A program made the position numbers and the translations under genes. The notes below the pieces were generated by a model. It had not been told where the DNA came from. It worked only from the letters and a program-made list of their open reading frames with translations, and did not search any database. Source: Verrucomicrobiota bacterium (GTDB lineage: Bacteria; Verrucomicrobiota; Verrucomicrobiia; Chthoniobacterales; SZAS-18). From it: 44,345 bases of DNA. Below are positions 24,867-34,255 of the stretch, in pieces. Each line of letters starts with the position of its first letter. Within the stretch, counting starts at the first letter, position 1. The stretch spans positions 1 through 44,345 of the forward strand of contig JAFEGM010000060.1 of the NCBI GenBank assembly GCA_018240025.1, read 5' to 3'.

Positions 24867-27764
24867 ATGCCTTCTGCCTCGCACTCTCAACTCCTGGCCG
24901 GGCTCGCCTTGGGCATCCTGGCGGCTTCGCTCCCGGCTCAGACCATTCGCACCTGGAATGGGACGAATGCCACCTGGCAGAACTCGGCTTCCTGGGTCGG
25001 CGGGAACATCCCGGGCGCGACCGAGGTGGCCAGCTTCACGGCCGCGCCGACCGCGGGCCCGAACCCTGCCCATCCCGTCTTCGCGAACACCTCGGATGTC
25101 ACGGTCCGCGGAATCGTCTTTGCCCACGACGCCACCGGTGGTGTCTACGACCTGCAGGGCAATGGGCGCAATCTGACGCTGGCCACCGGCACCGGCCAGG
25201 TGCAGCGCGCGGCCTGGACCGTGCGGGGCTGGAACCCGGTGCGGCGGGAGCCGGGCCGCTTTAGTTTCCTCCCTTTTCCGCCCGACGCGATCCCCTTCAC
25301 GGTGCAGGCGGTGTCCCTCCTGCGGATCGGCACGCTCGCCAATCCGACGCCGGGCACGGGGCTGGACCTCGGGCACAACGCCGCCTTCGGAATCGCCAAC
25401 GCCGTGGTCGACCTGACGAGCGAGGCCTTCGTCAACCATGGCGGGACACTCCACGTCTCGCGGGTGAACGGCGGCACCGCCACGTTTGCGGCCGCGTCGG
25501 TGCGGATCGAGGGCGGCTATAATCTCCTCACCTTCGACGGCCCCGCCGCCACCGGGGTCAATGCCACCTTCGCGGTGACCACGGGTCCGTTACGGATCGC
25601 GTCCGGAGTGGCGGTGGTGCAGGTCTTGCCCCGCGGTGGCAACGTGACGGCGCAATTCGGCCGCCTCGAATTGCAGGACGGCGCAGGCGCAGTGCGCTTC
25701 GACCTCCGCTCCGACGGCCCGCGGAGCGCGAGCGCGGTCTTCACGCTCGCCCCCGCCCTGACCGACGGCGTCATCGCCAGCGCGGTGCGCAGCCCGAACC
25801 TCGGCTGGGCCATCGTCTCGACTCCGCAGGCCGACGGCGTGCCGGGCGACTTCTTCGCTGGCTACGCTGGCGGCGTGGTGGCCGTCGCGCCGCAGGCGGT
25901 GGGCGATCCGAACAACTCACCCGGCCCGGTGCTGGCCAACCCGGCGATCGCGACGTCGGCCCACCTCGATCTCGTCGGCCACGCGAACGTGGCGGACGGT
26001 ACGACGCTGCAGATCGACACGCTGCGCCTTTCCGCGCCGGGCGGCACGCTCCAGCTTGGCTCCGGAGCGCAGTTGAATTGCGTGGCGTTTCTGCTGCCCA
26101 ACTACCAACCGACTTCCGGCGGCGGCGCCATGCGCATCGAAGGCGGCGCCATCACGGGCGGCGCGACCCGCTATTTTCACATCGAGCACCCGGCAGACGG
26201 CCGCAGCGGCCCGCCGCTCCATCTCCAGCTCGCCTCCGATCTCGCGCTCCCGCCCGATGGATTCCCCAGCCCGTTCGGCCTGGTGAAGAGCGGGCGCGGC
26301 TTCCTCGAACTGGTGGGCGACTCCGACCAGGTGAACCTCGGTCAAGCGGGCAGTGCCATCACCCTGTCGGCCGGCACGCTCCGGGCCCGCGTCACGAGCG
26401 GACCGGTTCTCCTGCAGAATTTCGGCTCGAACAATCTCCTGCAGTTCCGCGGCGGGGTGCTGGAAGCGGACAGTTCGGGCGCGCCCTTTGACCCCGTGCT
26501 TCAGGTCCAGCGGAGCGACTTCAACCGCAGCCTCGGCGAAGGCCTCGGGCAGGTGAACTGGTCGCGCATCAACGTCAACGGGGACGGCGGCGGCAGCGGC
26601 GGATTCGGCGCGGCGGGCGGGGCTCTGCAGGTGAACCTGGCCGTGGGCAACGTCCCGGGCGCCACGCTGCAGTGGGACTTCACGCCCGGATTTCTGAAGG
26701 ACGGCCATGCGCTCGTGACGGGCTCGGTCCGGCAGTCGCCAAACTCCCCCGTGCTCTGGCTCAATCCCATCGCCCTCGACTCCGGGACCGCCTCGACGCT
26801 GGCTCGGGTGCGTGAGTTCGAAGTGCTCGGGACGCACTACTTCGTCGGCGGCACGAGCCTCGTGTTCGAGCCGTCGGTGCTACGGGTGCAGGCGCCCATC
26901 GGCGGCAGCAGCAGCACGGACCTGCTGAAGACCGGTTACGGCCGGCTGGAGCTCACGGTGCCGAACACCTACGCCGGCCAGACCATCGTGCGGGGCGGAA
27001 CCTTGCGCGCCGCGCCCCGGCAAGTCGGCGACGCGGTCCTGGTATTCACCAGCCGGATCGTCGTGCATGGAGCTCCCTCGATTGCGCCGTCGGGCGAGCG
27101 GCTCGCCGACGGCTCGCGGCTCGAGTTGGCTGCCGGCCGACAGATCGCCGACCCGACTCCGCTCGTGCTGGCGGACGGCGGCACCTTCGCCACCGGGGGC
27201 TTCGACGAGACGCTGGGCACGCTGACCGTGGCCGATGCCAGCGGAACGCTGGGCGTGACCAACAGCGCGAAAGCAGTGCTCGACCTGCGCTCGCTCGACG
27301 GCACTTCGCCGCACGCCTCGAAGCTGCGCTTCGCCAACAGCGCCGCCCTGACGTGGACCGGTGGCCTGGAAGTGTGGAATTGGACCGGCAGCACCCAGGG
27401 CGGCGGCGGCGATCAGGTTCTTTTCGGCAGCGACTCGACCGGGCTGACCGGAGCCCAGGTGAATGTGATCGATTTCTACAGTGACGGCGGGCTCACCTAC
27501 CTCGGCCGCGCCCGCCTGTTGCCGACCGGAGAGATCGTGCCGGATGTGGTCACACCCTCGCTGGCCGTCGAACCACAGTCCGGCAACACCCTCAAGATCA
27601 CCTGGGCGAACACCCCGGCCGGATTCGTGCTGGAACGCTGCGACAGCCTGGAGTCCGGCGGGATCTGGACGCCCGATCCGAATCCGCCCGTGGCGAACGG
27701 GACCAACTTCGAGGTGGTCGAACCCATCGACGCATCCCGACGTTTTTTCCGCCTCCGACGCTGA
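24867..27764 (+). CDS. Secreted autotransporter-associated beta-strand repeat protein
   Basis: A 965-residue exported protein. A signal peptide (LLAGLALGILAASLPAQ) is followed at about 27-47 by T-W-N-G-T-N-A-T-W-Q-N-S-A-S-W-V-G-G, the usual opening of this class. PATR-type repeats appear at about 471 (L-V-K-S-G-R-G-F-L-E-L) and 686 (L-L-K-T-G-Y-G-R-L-E-L-T-V-P-N-T-Y-A-G-Q-T), each continuing to G-G-T-L-R-A. Such proteins form long beta-solenoids on the cell surface. No autotransporter barrel is seen, and the chain ends with a compact domain closing R-R-F-F-R-L-R-R. Secretion machinery is therefore not encoded in the protein. The ATG is preceded by no strong ribosome site. Confidence 0.87.
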   Translation: MPSASHSQLLAGLALGILAASLPAQTIRTWNGTNATWQNSASWVGGNIPGATEVASFTAAPTAGPNPAHPVFANTSDVTVRGIVFAHDATGGVYDLQGNGRNLTLATGTGQVQRAAWTVRGWNPVRREPGRFSFLPFPPDAIPFTVQAVSLLRIGTLANPTPGTGLDLGHNAAFGIANAVVDLTSEAFVNHGGTLHVSRVNGGTATFAAASVRIEGGYNLLTFDGPAATGVNATFAVTTGPLRIASGVAVVQVLPRGGNVTAQFGRLELQDGAGAVRFDLRSDGPRSASAVFTLAPALTDGVIASAVRSPNLGWAIVSTPQADGVPGDFFAGYAGGVVAVAPQAVGDPNNSPGPVLANPAIATSAHLDLVGHANVADGTTLQIDTLRLSAPGGTLQLGSGAQLNCVAFLLPNYQPTSGGGAMRIEGGAITGGATRYFHIEHPADGRSGPPLHLQLASDLALPPDGFPSPFGLVKSGRGFLELVGDSDQVNLGQAGSAITLSAGTLRARVTSGPVLLQNFGSNNLLQFRGGVLEADSSGAPFDPVLQVQRSDFNRSLGEGLGQVNWSRINVNGDGGGSGGFGAAGGALQVNLAVGNVPGATLQWDFTPGFLKDGHALVTGSVRQSPNSPVLWLNPIALDSGTASTLARVREFEVLGTHYFVGGTSLVFEPSVLRVQAPIGGSSSTDLLKTGYGRLELTVPNTYAGQTIVRGGTLRAAPRQVGDAVLVFTSRIVVHGAPSIAPSGERLADGSRLELAAGRQIADPTPLVLADGGTFATGGFDETLGTLTVADASGTLGVTNSAKAVLDLRSLDGTSPHASKLRFANSAALTWTGGLEVWNWTGSTQGGGGDQVLFGSDSTGLTGAQVNVIDFYSDGGLTYLGRARLLPTGEIVPDVVTPSLAVEPQSGNTLKITWANTPAGFVLERCDSLESGGIWTPDPNPPVANGTNFEVVEPIDASRRFFRLRR

Positions 27765-27767
27765 GTG

Positions 27768-27850
27768 GAGACGCGAGACGCGAGACGGGACACTGGGGAG
27801 GGACCTTCACTCAACGCCAATCTCCAATCTCCAATCTCCAATCTCCAATA
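27768..27850. repeat. Two 7-bp tandem repeats: (GAGACGC)3 and (CCAATCT)4
   Basis: Three copies of GAGACGC (27768-27788, last copy GAGACGG) begin four bases after the stop codon, and four exact copies plus part of CCAATCT occupy 27817-27850. Both have a 7-base unit, so they cannot be part of a coding frame. The CCAATCT unit resembles heptanucleotide STRR elements known from cyanobacteria. Confidence 0.85.
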
Positions 27851-27869
27851 GAGCGAGCGGACTCAGCAA

Positions 27870-27901
27870 AAACGGGCGTCGGCTCGCGCCGACGCCCGTT
27901 T
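27870..27901. terminator. Bidirectional hairpin terminator
   Basis: A perfect 14-bp stem AAACGGGCGTCGGC / GCCGACGCCCGTTT with a TCGC loop, between the convergent autotransporter-repeat gene and the protease gene. It has the same architecture and loop as the one at 12467-12492. Confidence 0.85.
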
Positions 27902-27947
27902 GGGGAATGAACTGACTTAGGCCAAGCGCAGGCTTGCGGCGCCGCGC

Positions 27948-30900
27948 TTACGGATTCGTCACGCGCAGGCGGAGGAACCGGCGCGGGTTGGCCACGGTCG
28001 GCGGGACGGGGACGGTGTCGCGGACCTCGGTGGTGAAGGTCGGCGGGCCGCCGGCATCGCTCACCACCACACCGCCGCTGGCCACCATCGGGCCGCCGGC
28101 GGAGCTGCGCGCGAGTTCGGTCCAGGCGCCGGTGATGTCGTCGCTGGCCTCGACGATGTACGTGAGGTCGGTCGCGACGGCCGAGCGATTGAACCGGATC
28201 GAGTAGTAGTTCGTGCCGCCGTAGTTGCGGATCGTGCCCTGGTCGAAGGCGCCGGCATTCGCCACCGGGCTCAGACCGAGGGCGTAGGCCAGCATGTTGG
28301 TCACGCCGTCGCCGTTCGGATCGGCGCCGGGGAGGGCGTCGTTACCGGTCAGGCCGAAGCTGGCGATGTAGTTGGCCGAGCGCGTCACGGCGGTCAGGGT
28401 GAACGTCTGCGTGGCGGGCGGGTTGTTGCCGTTGCTGGCCGTGACCGTGATGCCGCTGAACGTGCCCGAGCCGGCCGAGGTGGCGGTGCCCGAAAGCACG
28501 CCCCCGGGGCTGAGCGTCAGGCCGGACGGGAGCGTGCCGGCGGTGACCGCGAAGGTCGGCGCCGGCGAGCCGCTGGCCGTGAACGTGTGCGTGAACGGCG
28601 TGCCCACGATGACCGGACCGGCCGGGGCGCCGCTGGTGATGCTGGGCGGAGTGCCGCCGCACGGGCCCGTGCCCGAGGTGCAGACGCCGAGGGTGGCGGT
28701 GAGCTTGGTGCCCGAGCTGATCCCGGCCGTATTGAGCAGGAACTGGGTGAACCCGGTGCCCGTGGTGGCGGACTGGATGCCGATGGTGGCGCCGCTGCCG
28801 GAAGCGCCGGCGGCGTTCTGATAGATCAGGTCGAAGGTCGACGACCCCTCGCGGAAGACGACCGCGCAATTGACCGCATTCGAGCCACTGAACGTGACCC
28901 CGCGCCAGATGACCGTGAAGGTGCGGTTGGGCGCAGTTCCGGACGTCAGCGTGTACACGCCGTTCGTGGCTGTGGTCGAGGGCAGGTTCAGGTCATCCCA
29001 GTAGACGAAGATCGTCGGCAGGTTGGCCGGGAACGTGCCGGTCACGCCGGTGCCCGTGGTCGTGGAGACCGGCAGGGCGGCGTTGGCATACGCGTTCGTG
29101 CTGGCCGCACCCACGGCGATGGTGCCGTTGGTGCTGACCGTCATGCTCGAACCGCTGGCGATGGCCGTGCCGTAGAGGCTGAAGGCGAACGGCACCGTGA
29201 TGTTCGCCACGGCGTCGTCGGTCTGCGTGCCGGTGACGAGCGTGCCGCCCGTCGGGACGGTCGCGCCGGTGGTGGCGGCGAACGTGTAGGCCGGCACCTG
29301 GCCGATCGGCAGGCTGAAGTTCGAGACCACCGGCGAGCCGCCGCCCGTGTAGGTCACGGTGAGCGTGAAGTCGGCGACGGTCCCGCAGGCGATGCCCGCG
29401 GCGGTGCTGACCTGATAGGCGGTCGCGTTGTTGACCGCCGGACCGCCGGCCACGAGGTCGGCGTAGGTCGAGCTCGCCTGGGTCACTGTGACGTTTGGCG
29501 TGGAGGTCGAGAGGACCGCCGAGACCGCGGTGGCGTTGACGTTGCCCGTATTGCTGAGCGGGATCGTCAGCGTGTTGCATTCGTTCGGACGCAGGATGCC
29601 GGTCTGGCCGAGCACCGGCGTACCGGCGCCGACCACCGGCGCGCTGGAGGGCGTGCCGTTGTAAACGATCAGGGCGAAGTCCTGATTGTTGCCCGTGACA
29701 GTCGGGTCGGCCTGCCCGGCGATATTCGTGGCCGTGACGGTCACGACGAAGTTGCCGGTGGTGCCGGCCGGGAGGAAGACGCTCTCCACATTGTTGCGCG
29801 CATCCGCCGTGCCGCCGGTGGCCGAGAGGCCGCCGGTGGTGTTGAACACATTGCCGCGGTAGGTGTTGCCGCCCGCGGTGACGGTCAGGTCCAGGTTGTT
29901 GACGTAGGCATTTCCGGTGGTCGGGCCGGACTTGTCGGTCCAGGCCAGCGTAACGCGGAAGGGTTTGGAGTTGTCCGTGACCGTGCCGATGAACGTGCGG
30001 CTCTGGCCCGAGGCGGTGAAGCGATCGCCCGGGACTTGGTCGCGGATGATGCGCCCGACGCCGTCGAAGGCCATCCCGAGGTTGCCGTGGCCCATGCCCT
30101 GGTTGTTGGAGGGCAGCTTGTCGTTGGCGCTCACGCCCGTCATGTAGCGGGTCGAGTTCATCAGGTAACCCTTGACCAGAGCCGGGCTGGGCGGGGCCGA
30201 GCCGGCCGGGGCGCGGTTCGTGCCGAGGTAGGCCGGATTGTTGATGAACTGCTGGAAGACCAACGCGGCCGCACCGGCGATGGCCGGCGTGGAATGGCTG
30301 GTGCCCGAGGAGGTGCTCCACCACTGCTGCGCCTGATTGTAGGGCGCGGCGCCGGAGTTCTGAGTCGGGAAGAAGTCGGCCAACTGGCCGGTGGCGGCCG
30401 TATTGCCGGTCAGACCGCAGACACCGTCGGCGCGATACGTGGTCGCGGCCGTCCCGTTCAGGGTCGAGGTGGCGGTCACGAAGGTCATGCCGGTGATGTG
30501 CGTGCCACCGGCCACGATGTCGGGCTTCACCCGGCTGTCCGTGCAAGGGCCGCGGCTGGAGAACCCGACGATGTCGTTGGCCGAGTTGGCCTCGGCGTCC
30601 GGCGTGGCGCAGCCGTCGTTGCCGGCCGCATCGAGACCGCCGGCGGCAGTGGCATGGCTGCGCACACCCTCGGCGGCGCCGACGGTGATCACGTTCTTGG
30701 CCGTGCCGGGAGAGCCCATGGTCGAGGCGCCCGAGCCGTCATTGCCGGCGGCGAAGACGACCACCATCTGCTGGTTGCCCGTGGTGCCGGTCTGGGAGTC
30801 GCGCACGAGGTTGTCGTAGGACTGCGCGTCGGAGTCGTAGGCGCCGTTCACGCCGGCGCCCCAGCTGTTCGAGGAGACGCGAGCGCCCGCGTTGTACGCG

Positions 30901-32192
30901 TTGCTGAGCAGCGTGGCGTAGTTCGGGTTGGTGAAGTTCGGATCGAAGATGGTCGAGTTGCCGAGCTTCACGAAGGGCGCGATGCCGAGGCCGTAGCGGA
31001 AGCCCTGGGCGTCGGCATGCGGGAAGGTCGTGGTGGTCGTGGTGTTCCCGTTGACCGTAACCGACGTGTTCGGGACGAAGCCGCCGATGATGGAGGCATT
31101 GAGCTGCCCGTGGCCGCTGCGGCCCTGGCCGGCGTCGGTGCCCGCGGTGCCCGCGGTGGTGCGATAGACCAGGCGCGAGGTGCTGGTCTTGTCGCCGTTG
31201 CGGTAGAGGACGAAGTGGTTGGGCGTGGTCGTGCCGTTGTCCACGCCGTCGTCGGAGACGTCGACCGCGAGATTGGAGGCGTCGAACTGCGCCTGGGTGA
31301 AGCCCCAGTTGGCCAGCGTGGTGAAGTAGTTGCCGGCATTGGGCGCATTGCCGGTCAGATTGCCGGCCAGAACCATGGCCTGGGCTTCGTCCTTCTTCTT
31401 CGGCTCGGCCCAGCGGTGGACGGAGACGACATCGGGACGCGACGTCAGGACGTCCAGCTTCGCGGGATCGAGCTGGAGGGTGAAATTGACGTAGCCGGGC
31501 GCGGTCCACGGCTCGCGCAGCAGATAGCCGCCCGCAGCCTGCAGAGCGGCCAGCGTGGCGTCATTGGCTTCCTTGTCGGCCACGAGCTGCACATTGACCA
31601 CCGCGGCGGCGCCGCGGTCGGCCTTGGCGTCGGCCAGCACGCGCGGGGCGACCTTCCAGCGGTCCTCGAAGGCGCCTTCCCACTGCACCGCGGAGGTGGC
31701 GGCATTGGTGGTCACGCGGGACTGCATGCGGCCGAGCGCCTTGGCGTCGCCATAGACGAGGTAGGCGTTGCTCGGGATGTAAGTGACGATCTGCAGGCCG
31801 TCGGCCAGGAGCGCATCGACCCACTCCTGCTTGATGGGTCCGGAGAACTGCACCAGGTGCAGACGCTTGCCGGCGAAGGCGGCCACCGGACGGCGCAGCG
31901 CCTTCACTTCGGCCTTGGTCGTGTCGACCCGCTCGGCGTTGAGGAGAATGACGTCGGCGTCCTCCAGGACTTCGCCCGCGCCCGAGGCGACGAGCGAAGC
32001 GGCCGTGGCGGCGTCCACGTCGACGACACGGAATTGATCATACTCGAGGCCCGGGAAGGCCAGCGAGCGGGTGACGGCGGAGTCGCGATTCAGGCGAACC
32101 TTGGCGGCCGGCAGCGTGGCCGGGGCCAGCGCGCAAAGCGCCAGCAGAAGGGCGGAGCGCGACAGCGCGCTCCCGGAAGGAGGTACGGACAT
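27948..32192 (-). CDS. Secreted subtilisin-like (S8) serine protease, multidomain
   Basis: A 1414-residue exported S8 protease. A signal peptide (LSRSALLLALCALAPATLPA) leads a ~270-residue propeptide-like region. The catalytic triad is Asp in V-S-D-D-G-V-D-N-G (about 312), His in R-S-G-H-G-Q-L-N (about 360) and Ser in S-G-T-S-H-S-T-P-A-I-A-G (about 633). A-A-G-N-D-G-S-G supplies the oxyanion region. After it come beta-sandwich domains, a He_PIG-type Ig domain (about 1180-1275, I-T-S-G-A-P-A-G-P-V), then a domain with D-P-N-G-D-G-V-T-N-M-L-A-Y-A-L-G-L-S-P and the end R-R-F-L-R-L-R-V-T-N-P. It may degrade extracellular protein. Stop overlap is absent, and the gene terminates at the hairpin 27870-27901. 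Confidence 0.92.
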   Translation of the reverse strand: MSVPPSGSALSRSALLLALCALAPATLPAAKVRLNRDSAVTRSLAFPGLEYDQFRVVDVDAATAASLVASGAGEVLEDADVILLNAERVDTTKAEVKALRRPVAAFAGKRLHLVQFSGPIKQEWVDALLADGLQIVTYIPSNAYLVYGDAKALGRMQSRVTTNAATSAVQWEGAFEDRWKVAPRVLADAKADRGAAAVVNVQLVADKEANDATLAALQAAGGYLLREPWTAPGYVNFTLQLDPAKLDVLTSRPDVVSVHRWAEPKKKDEAQAMVLAGNLTGNAPNAGNYFTTLANWGFTQAQFDASNLAVDVSDDGVDNGTTTPNHFVLYRNGDKTSTSRLVYRTTAGTAGTDAGQGRSGHGQLNASIIGGFVPNTSVTVNGNTTTTTTFPHADAQGFRYGLGIAPFVKLGNSTIFDPNFTNPNYATLLSNAYNAGARVSSNSWGAGVNGAYDSDAQSYDNLVRDSQTGTTGNQQMVVVFAAGNDGSGASTMGSPGTAKNVITVGAAEGVRSHATAAGGLDAAGNDGCATPDAEANSANDIVGFSSRGPCTDSRVKPDIVAGGTHITGMTFVTATSTLNGTAATTYRADGVCGLTGNTAATGQLADFFPTQNSGAAPYNQAQQWWSTSSGTSHSTPAIAGAAALVFQQFINNPAYLGTNRAPAGSAPPSPALVKGYLMNSTRYMTGVSANDKLPSNNQGMGHGNLGMAFDGVGRIIRDQVPGDRFTASGQSRTFIGTVTDNSKPFRVTLAWTDKSGPTTGNAYVNNLDLTVTAGGNTYRGNVFNTTGGLSATGGTADARNNVESVFLPAGTTGNFVVTVTATNIAGQADPTVTGNNQDFALIVYNGTPSSAPVVGAGTPVLGQTGILRPNECNTLTIPLSNTGNVNATAVSAVLSTSTPNVTVTQASSTYADLVAGGPAVNNATAYQVSTAAGIACGTVADFTLTVTYTGGGSPVVSNFSLPIGQVPAYTFAATTGATVPTGGTLVTGTQTDDAVANITVPFAFSLYGTAIASGSSMTVSTNGTIAVGAASTNAYANAALPVSTTTGTGVTGTFPANLPTIFVYWDDLNLPSTTATNGVYTLTSGTAPNRTFTVIWRGVTFSGSNAVNCAVVFREGSSTFDLIYQNAAGASGSGATIGIQSATTGTGFTQFLLNTAGISSGTKLTATLGVCTSGTGPCGGTPPSITSGAPAGPVIVGTPFTHTFTASGSPAPTFAVTAGTLPSGLTLSPGGVLSGTATSAGSGTFSGITVTASNGNNPPATQTFTLTAVTRSANYIASFGLTGNDALPGADPNGDGVTNMLAYALGLSPVANAGAFDQGTIRNYGGTNYYSIRFNRSAVATDLTYIVEASDDITGAWTELARSSAGGPMVASGGVVVSDAGGPPTFTTEVRDTVPVPPTVANPRRFLRLRVTNP

Positions 32193-32389
32193 AAGGATTC
32201 TAACGGATGGCTGGGGGAAGAGGCGGTGCTGTTGCGCCGACGAATGCCAGCGCCCCACAAGCACTGCTCTTTGCGGGATTAAGACACTGGAATCCGGCTG
32301 CGCAACTCGGTCCTGCCGCCCGGCTGCGCGGCGACGGCGAACTCTCGTGTCGGGTGTGGCCTGACAGCGAGACAGCCCAATTCAGGGTA

Positions 32390-32403
32390 GCGGACTAGTC
32401 CGC
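32390..32403. promoter_or_regulatory. 14-bp perfect palindrome upstream of parA-like gene
   Basis: GCGGACTAGTCCGC in the 271-base divergent spacer, 60 bases before the ParA-like ATG. It could be an operator for either divergent gene. No other promoter element is clear. Confidence 0.4.
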
Positions 32404-32463
32404 GGACCTCCCTGAGGGCCCGACGCGGCTTGCTTCCGCCAGAGCCCGTCGCTAATAGCCGGC

Positions 32464-33381
32464 ATGCCCGCGCAGGTTCTCGCCTTCCTCAATTTCAAGG
32501 GAGGTGTGGGCAAGACGACCTCGGTGGTCAATCTGGGCGCCGGGCTCGGCTACTTCAAAAACAAGCGCGTGCTGGTGGTCGATCTTGACGCGCAGTGCAA
32601 CTCGACCTTCTGGCTGCTGCGGCCGGACCATTTCGCGGCGCTCGAGCCGACCGAGTTCGAAGGCGCCGGCTCGGCCCGGACGAGCTGGCAGATCTTCCGC
32701 GACGCGGTGTATGGCACCAGCCTGTTTCAACCCACGCAGGCCATTATCCGCGGCGTGCCGCGCTCGGAGGCGGGGTACGAGCTGATCCCGAACCTGCACC
32801 TGCTGCCGGGGTCGCTCGATCTCATCGACGTCGATTTCGAGGCCGACACCAAGGTGGTCGGACGCATGCGCGCGGCGCTGCGCGAGGCACTGGAACCGCT
32901 CCGGGCCCACTACGACTACATCCTGCTCGATTGCCCGCCGCATCTGCACTACGTCACGCAATCGGCCCTCTTGGCGGCCGATCACGTGGTCCTGCCCTAC
33001 AATCCGGACTATCTCTCGCTTTCCGGCCTCTACACGCTCAGCCAGCTGCTCGATCGCATCGATGTCGTCTTCGCCCAGCAGCGCGCCGGCCAGCGCCGCG
33101 CCAACATTGCGGCGGTCGTGATCTGCCGGCACCAGCTGGTCGGGCGCGCTTACGGCACGGCCATCGCCGAGCTGAAAAGCCGGCTCGATCTCCTGCGACA
33201 CCATCGCCTGGTGCATCCGCAATGCGCGCTGCTCGAACCGTATGTGCGCCACGATGTCAGCGTGGCGGAAGCGGCGTCCGAACACTTGCCCGTGCTGCTG
33301 CATCGGCCGAATTCGAACGCGACCATCGACTACAAACTGCTCAGCAACGCCTTCGTGGCCCACTTCAATTCCCTGCGATGA
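32464..33381 (+). CDS. ParA/MinD-like AAA ATPase (orphan)
   Basis: A 305-residue P-loop ATPase of the ParA/Soj class. It has a deviant Walker A F-K-G-G-V-G-K-T-T-S (about residues 11-20), a Walker A' strand V-V-D-L-D-A-Q-C-N-S (about 39-48), and Walker B I-L-L-D-C-P-P (about 155). Such ATPases position DNA or protein cargo on the nucleoid. ParB, parS, smc or gidA do not flank it, so it is not the chromosomal parAB locus. It may position another cargo. It overlaps the next gene by ATGA, so that gene probably encodes the partner or adaptor. Confidence 0.9.
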   Translation: MPAQVLAFLNFKGGVGKTTSVVNLGAGLGYFKNKRVLVVDLDAQCNSTFWLLRPDHFAALEPTEFEGAGSARTSWQIFRDAVYGTSLFQPTQAIIRGVPRSEAGYELIPNLHLLPGSLDLIDVDFEADTKVVGRMRAALREALEPLRAHYDYILLDCPPHLHYVTQSALLAADHVVLPYNPDYLSLSGLYTLSQLLDRIDVVFAQQRAGQRRANIAAVVICRHQLVGRAYGTAIAELKSRLDLLRHHRLVHPQCALLEPYVRHDVSVAEAASEHLPVLLHRPNSNATIDYKLLSNAFVAHFNSLR

Positions 33382-33998
33382 GCTACCCCGAACTCGCCCA
33401 ACGGCTCCAGGCCGTCGCCACCCAGCTCGCCCGCCACGCCGCCGCCCTCAAGGGCCCTGAGCCCGCGCGCGTGGCCGCCGCGCTCGGCACGCAGCTCAGC
33501 AAGCTGGAGAAGCTGCTGGCCGCGGGCGCCAGCCACGACACTCCCGAGATGCGGCGGCTGGGCGATCTGCTGACCGAGTGGTCGGCCGAGGTCCCGGCCA
33601 ACGCTTGGGCGGCGCTGGCGAAGCAGTTGGCCCTCAAGCTGCCGAAGACCGCCTCGGCCGCGGCGCGGCAGGAGAAATTCCTCGAGGCTGTGGCGAAGTC
33701 GGGCAATGCCGCCGCCGCGGTCGCCTGGTTCGAGCATTTTGCGCTCCTCAAGCGACGCCCAGTGGCCGTACTGGAGACCGAGGAAGAGACGCGCGCCGAG
33801 ATCCGCCGGCTCGGTGCCGGCACGCCCGAGCAGATCGAGCTGGAGCTGGAGACCTCTTTCAGCGACGCCCAGGTCCGCGCCTTGGCCGCCGCCGCGGGCC
33901 TGCGCGTGACGCCGAAGACGACGCGCAAGAAGCTCCTGCCCGACCTCGTGCACTACCTGCGCCGACACCACCTGAATACGGTCGGCGCCGGGAGGTAG
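33378..33998 (+). CDS. Unknown helical partner of the ParA-like ATPase
   Basis: A 206-residue, Ala/Leu-rich, mostly helical protein without a signal or membrane segment. The N-terminal half is a run of amphipathic helices (LAQRLQAVATQLARHAAAL, LSKLEKLLAAG). The C-terminal ~45 residues (F-S-D-A-Q-V-R-A-L-A-A-A-A-G, P-K-T-T-R-K-K-L-L-P-D-L) look like a helical DNA- or RNA-binding-type module of SAP flavour. I do not recognise a named family. The ATGA overlap with the ATPase implies co-production at fixed ratio. No ParB-like sequence (HTH plus GERR box) is visible. Confidence 0.7.
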   Translation: MSYPELAQRLQAVATQLARHAAALKGPEPARVAAALGTQLSKLEKLLAAGASHDTPEMRRLGDLLTEWSAEVPANAWAALAKQLALKLPKTASAAARQEKFLEAVAKSGNAAAAVAWFEHFALLKRRPVAVLETEEETRAEIRRLGAGTPEQIELELETSFSDAQVRALAAAAGLRVTPKTTRKKLLPDLVHYLRRHHLNTVGAGR

Positions 33999-34255
33999 TC
34001 CGCATTCTCCGCGTGCGGTTTGGTCGCGAAAGCGGCGCGTCGGACGACCGGAGGAAATCGCCTGCAGCCCAAGCGCGGCTGTTCGCCGTCCTGCCGACGG
34101 CACCTTTCCGACTTCGAGTTCCCGGGCGGCCAATGCGCTCGACCGACCCGACTCGGTCGCGACAACCCCCGGGCCGGCTTGACCAAGCCCGGTGCAGTCG
34201 AGTTGGGCCGCGGGGCGATGTTCTGATACGACCAGGCGCGGTCCCGGTCGAACCC

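Noticed and set aside
28587..32282. A 1231-codon plus-strand ORF opposite the protease gene
   Set aside because: Shadow of the minus-strand S8 protease; Gly/Arg/Asp-rich composition, no domain, and the opposite strand has clear catalytic motifs.
32464..33381. Chromosomal parAB locus
   Set aside because: No ParB gene, parS site or gidA/gidB neighbour; the following gene is unrelated to ParB.
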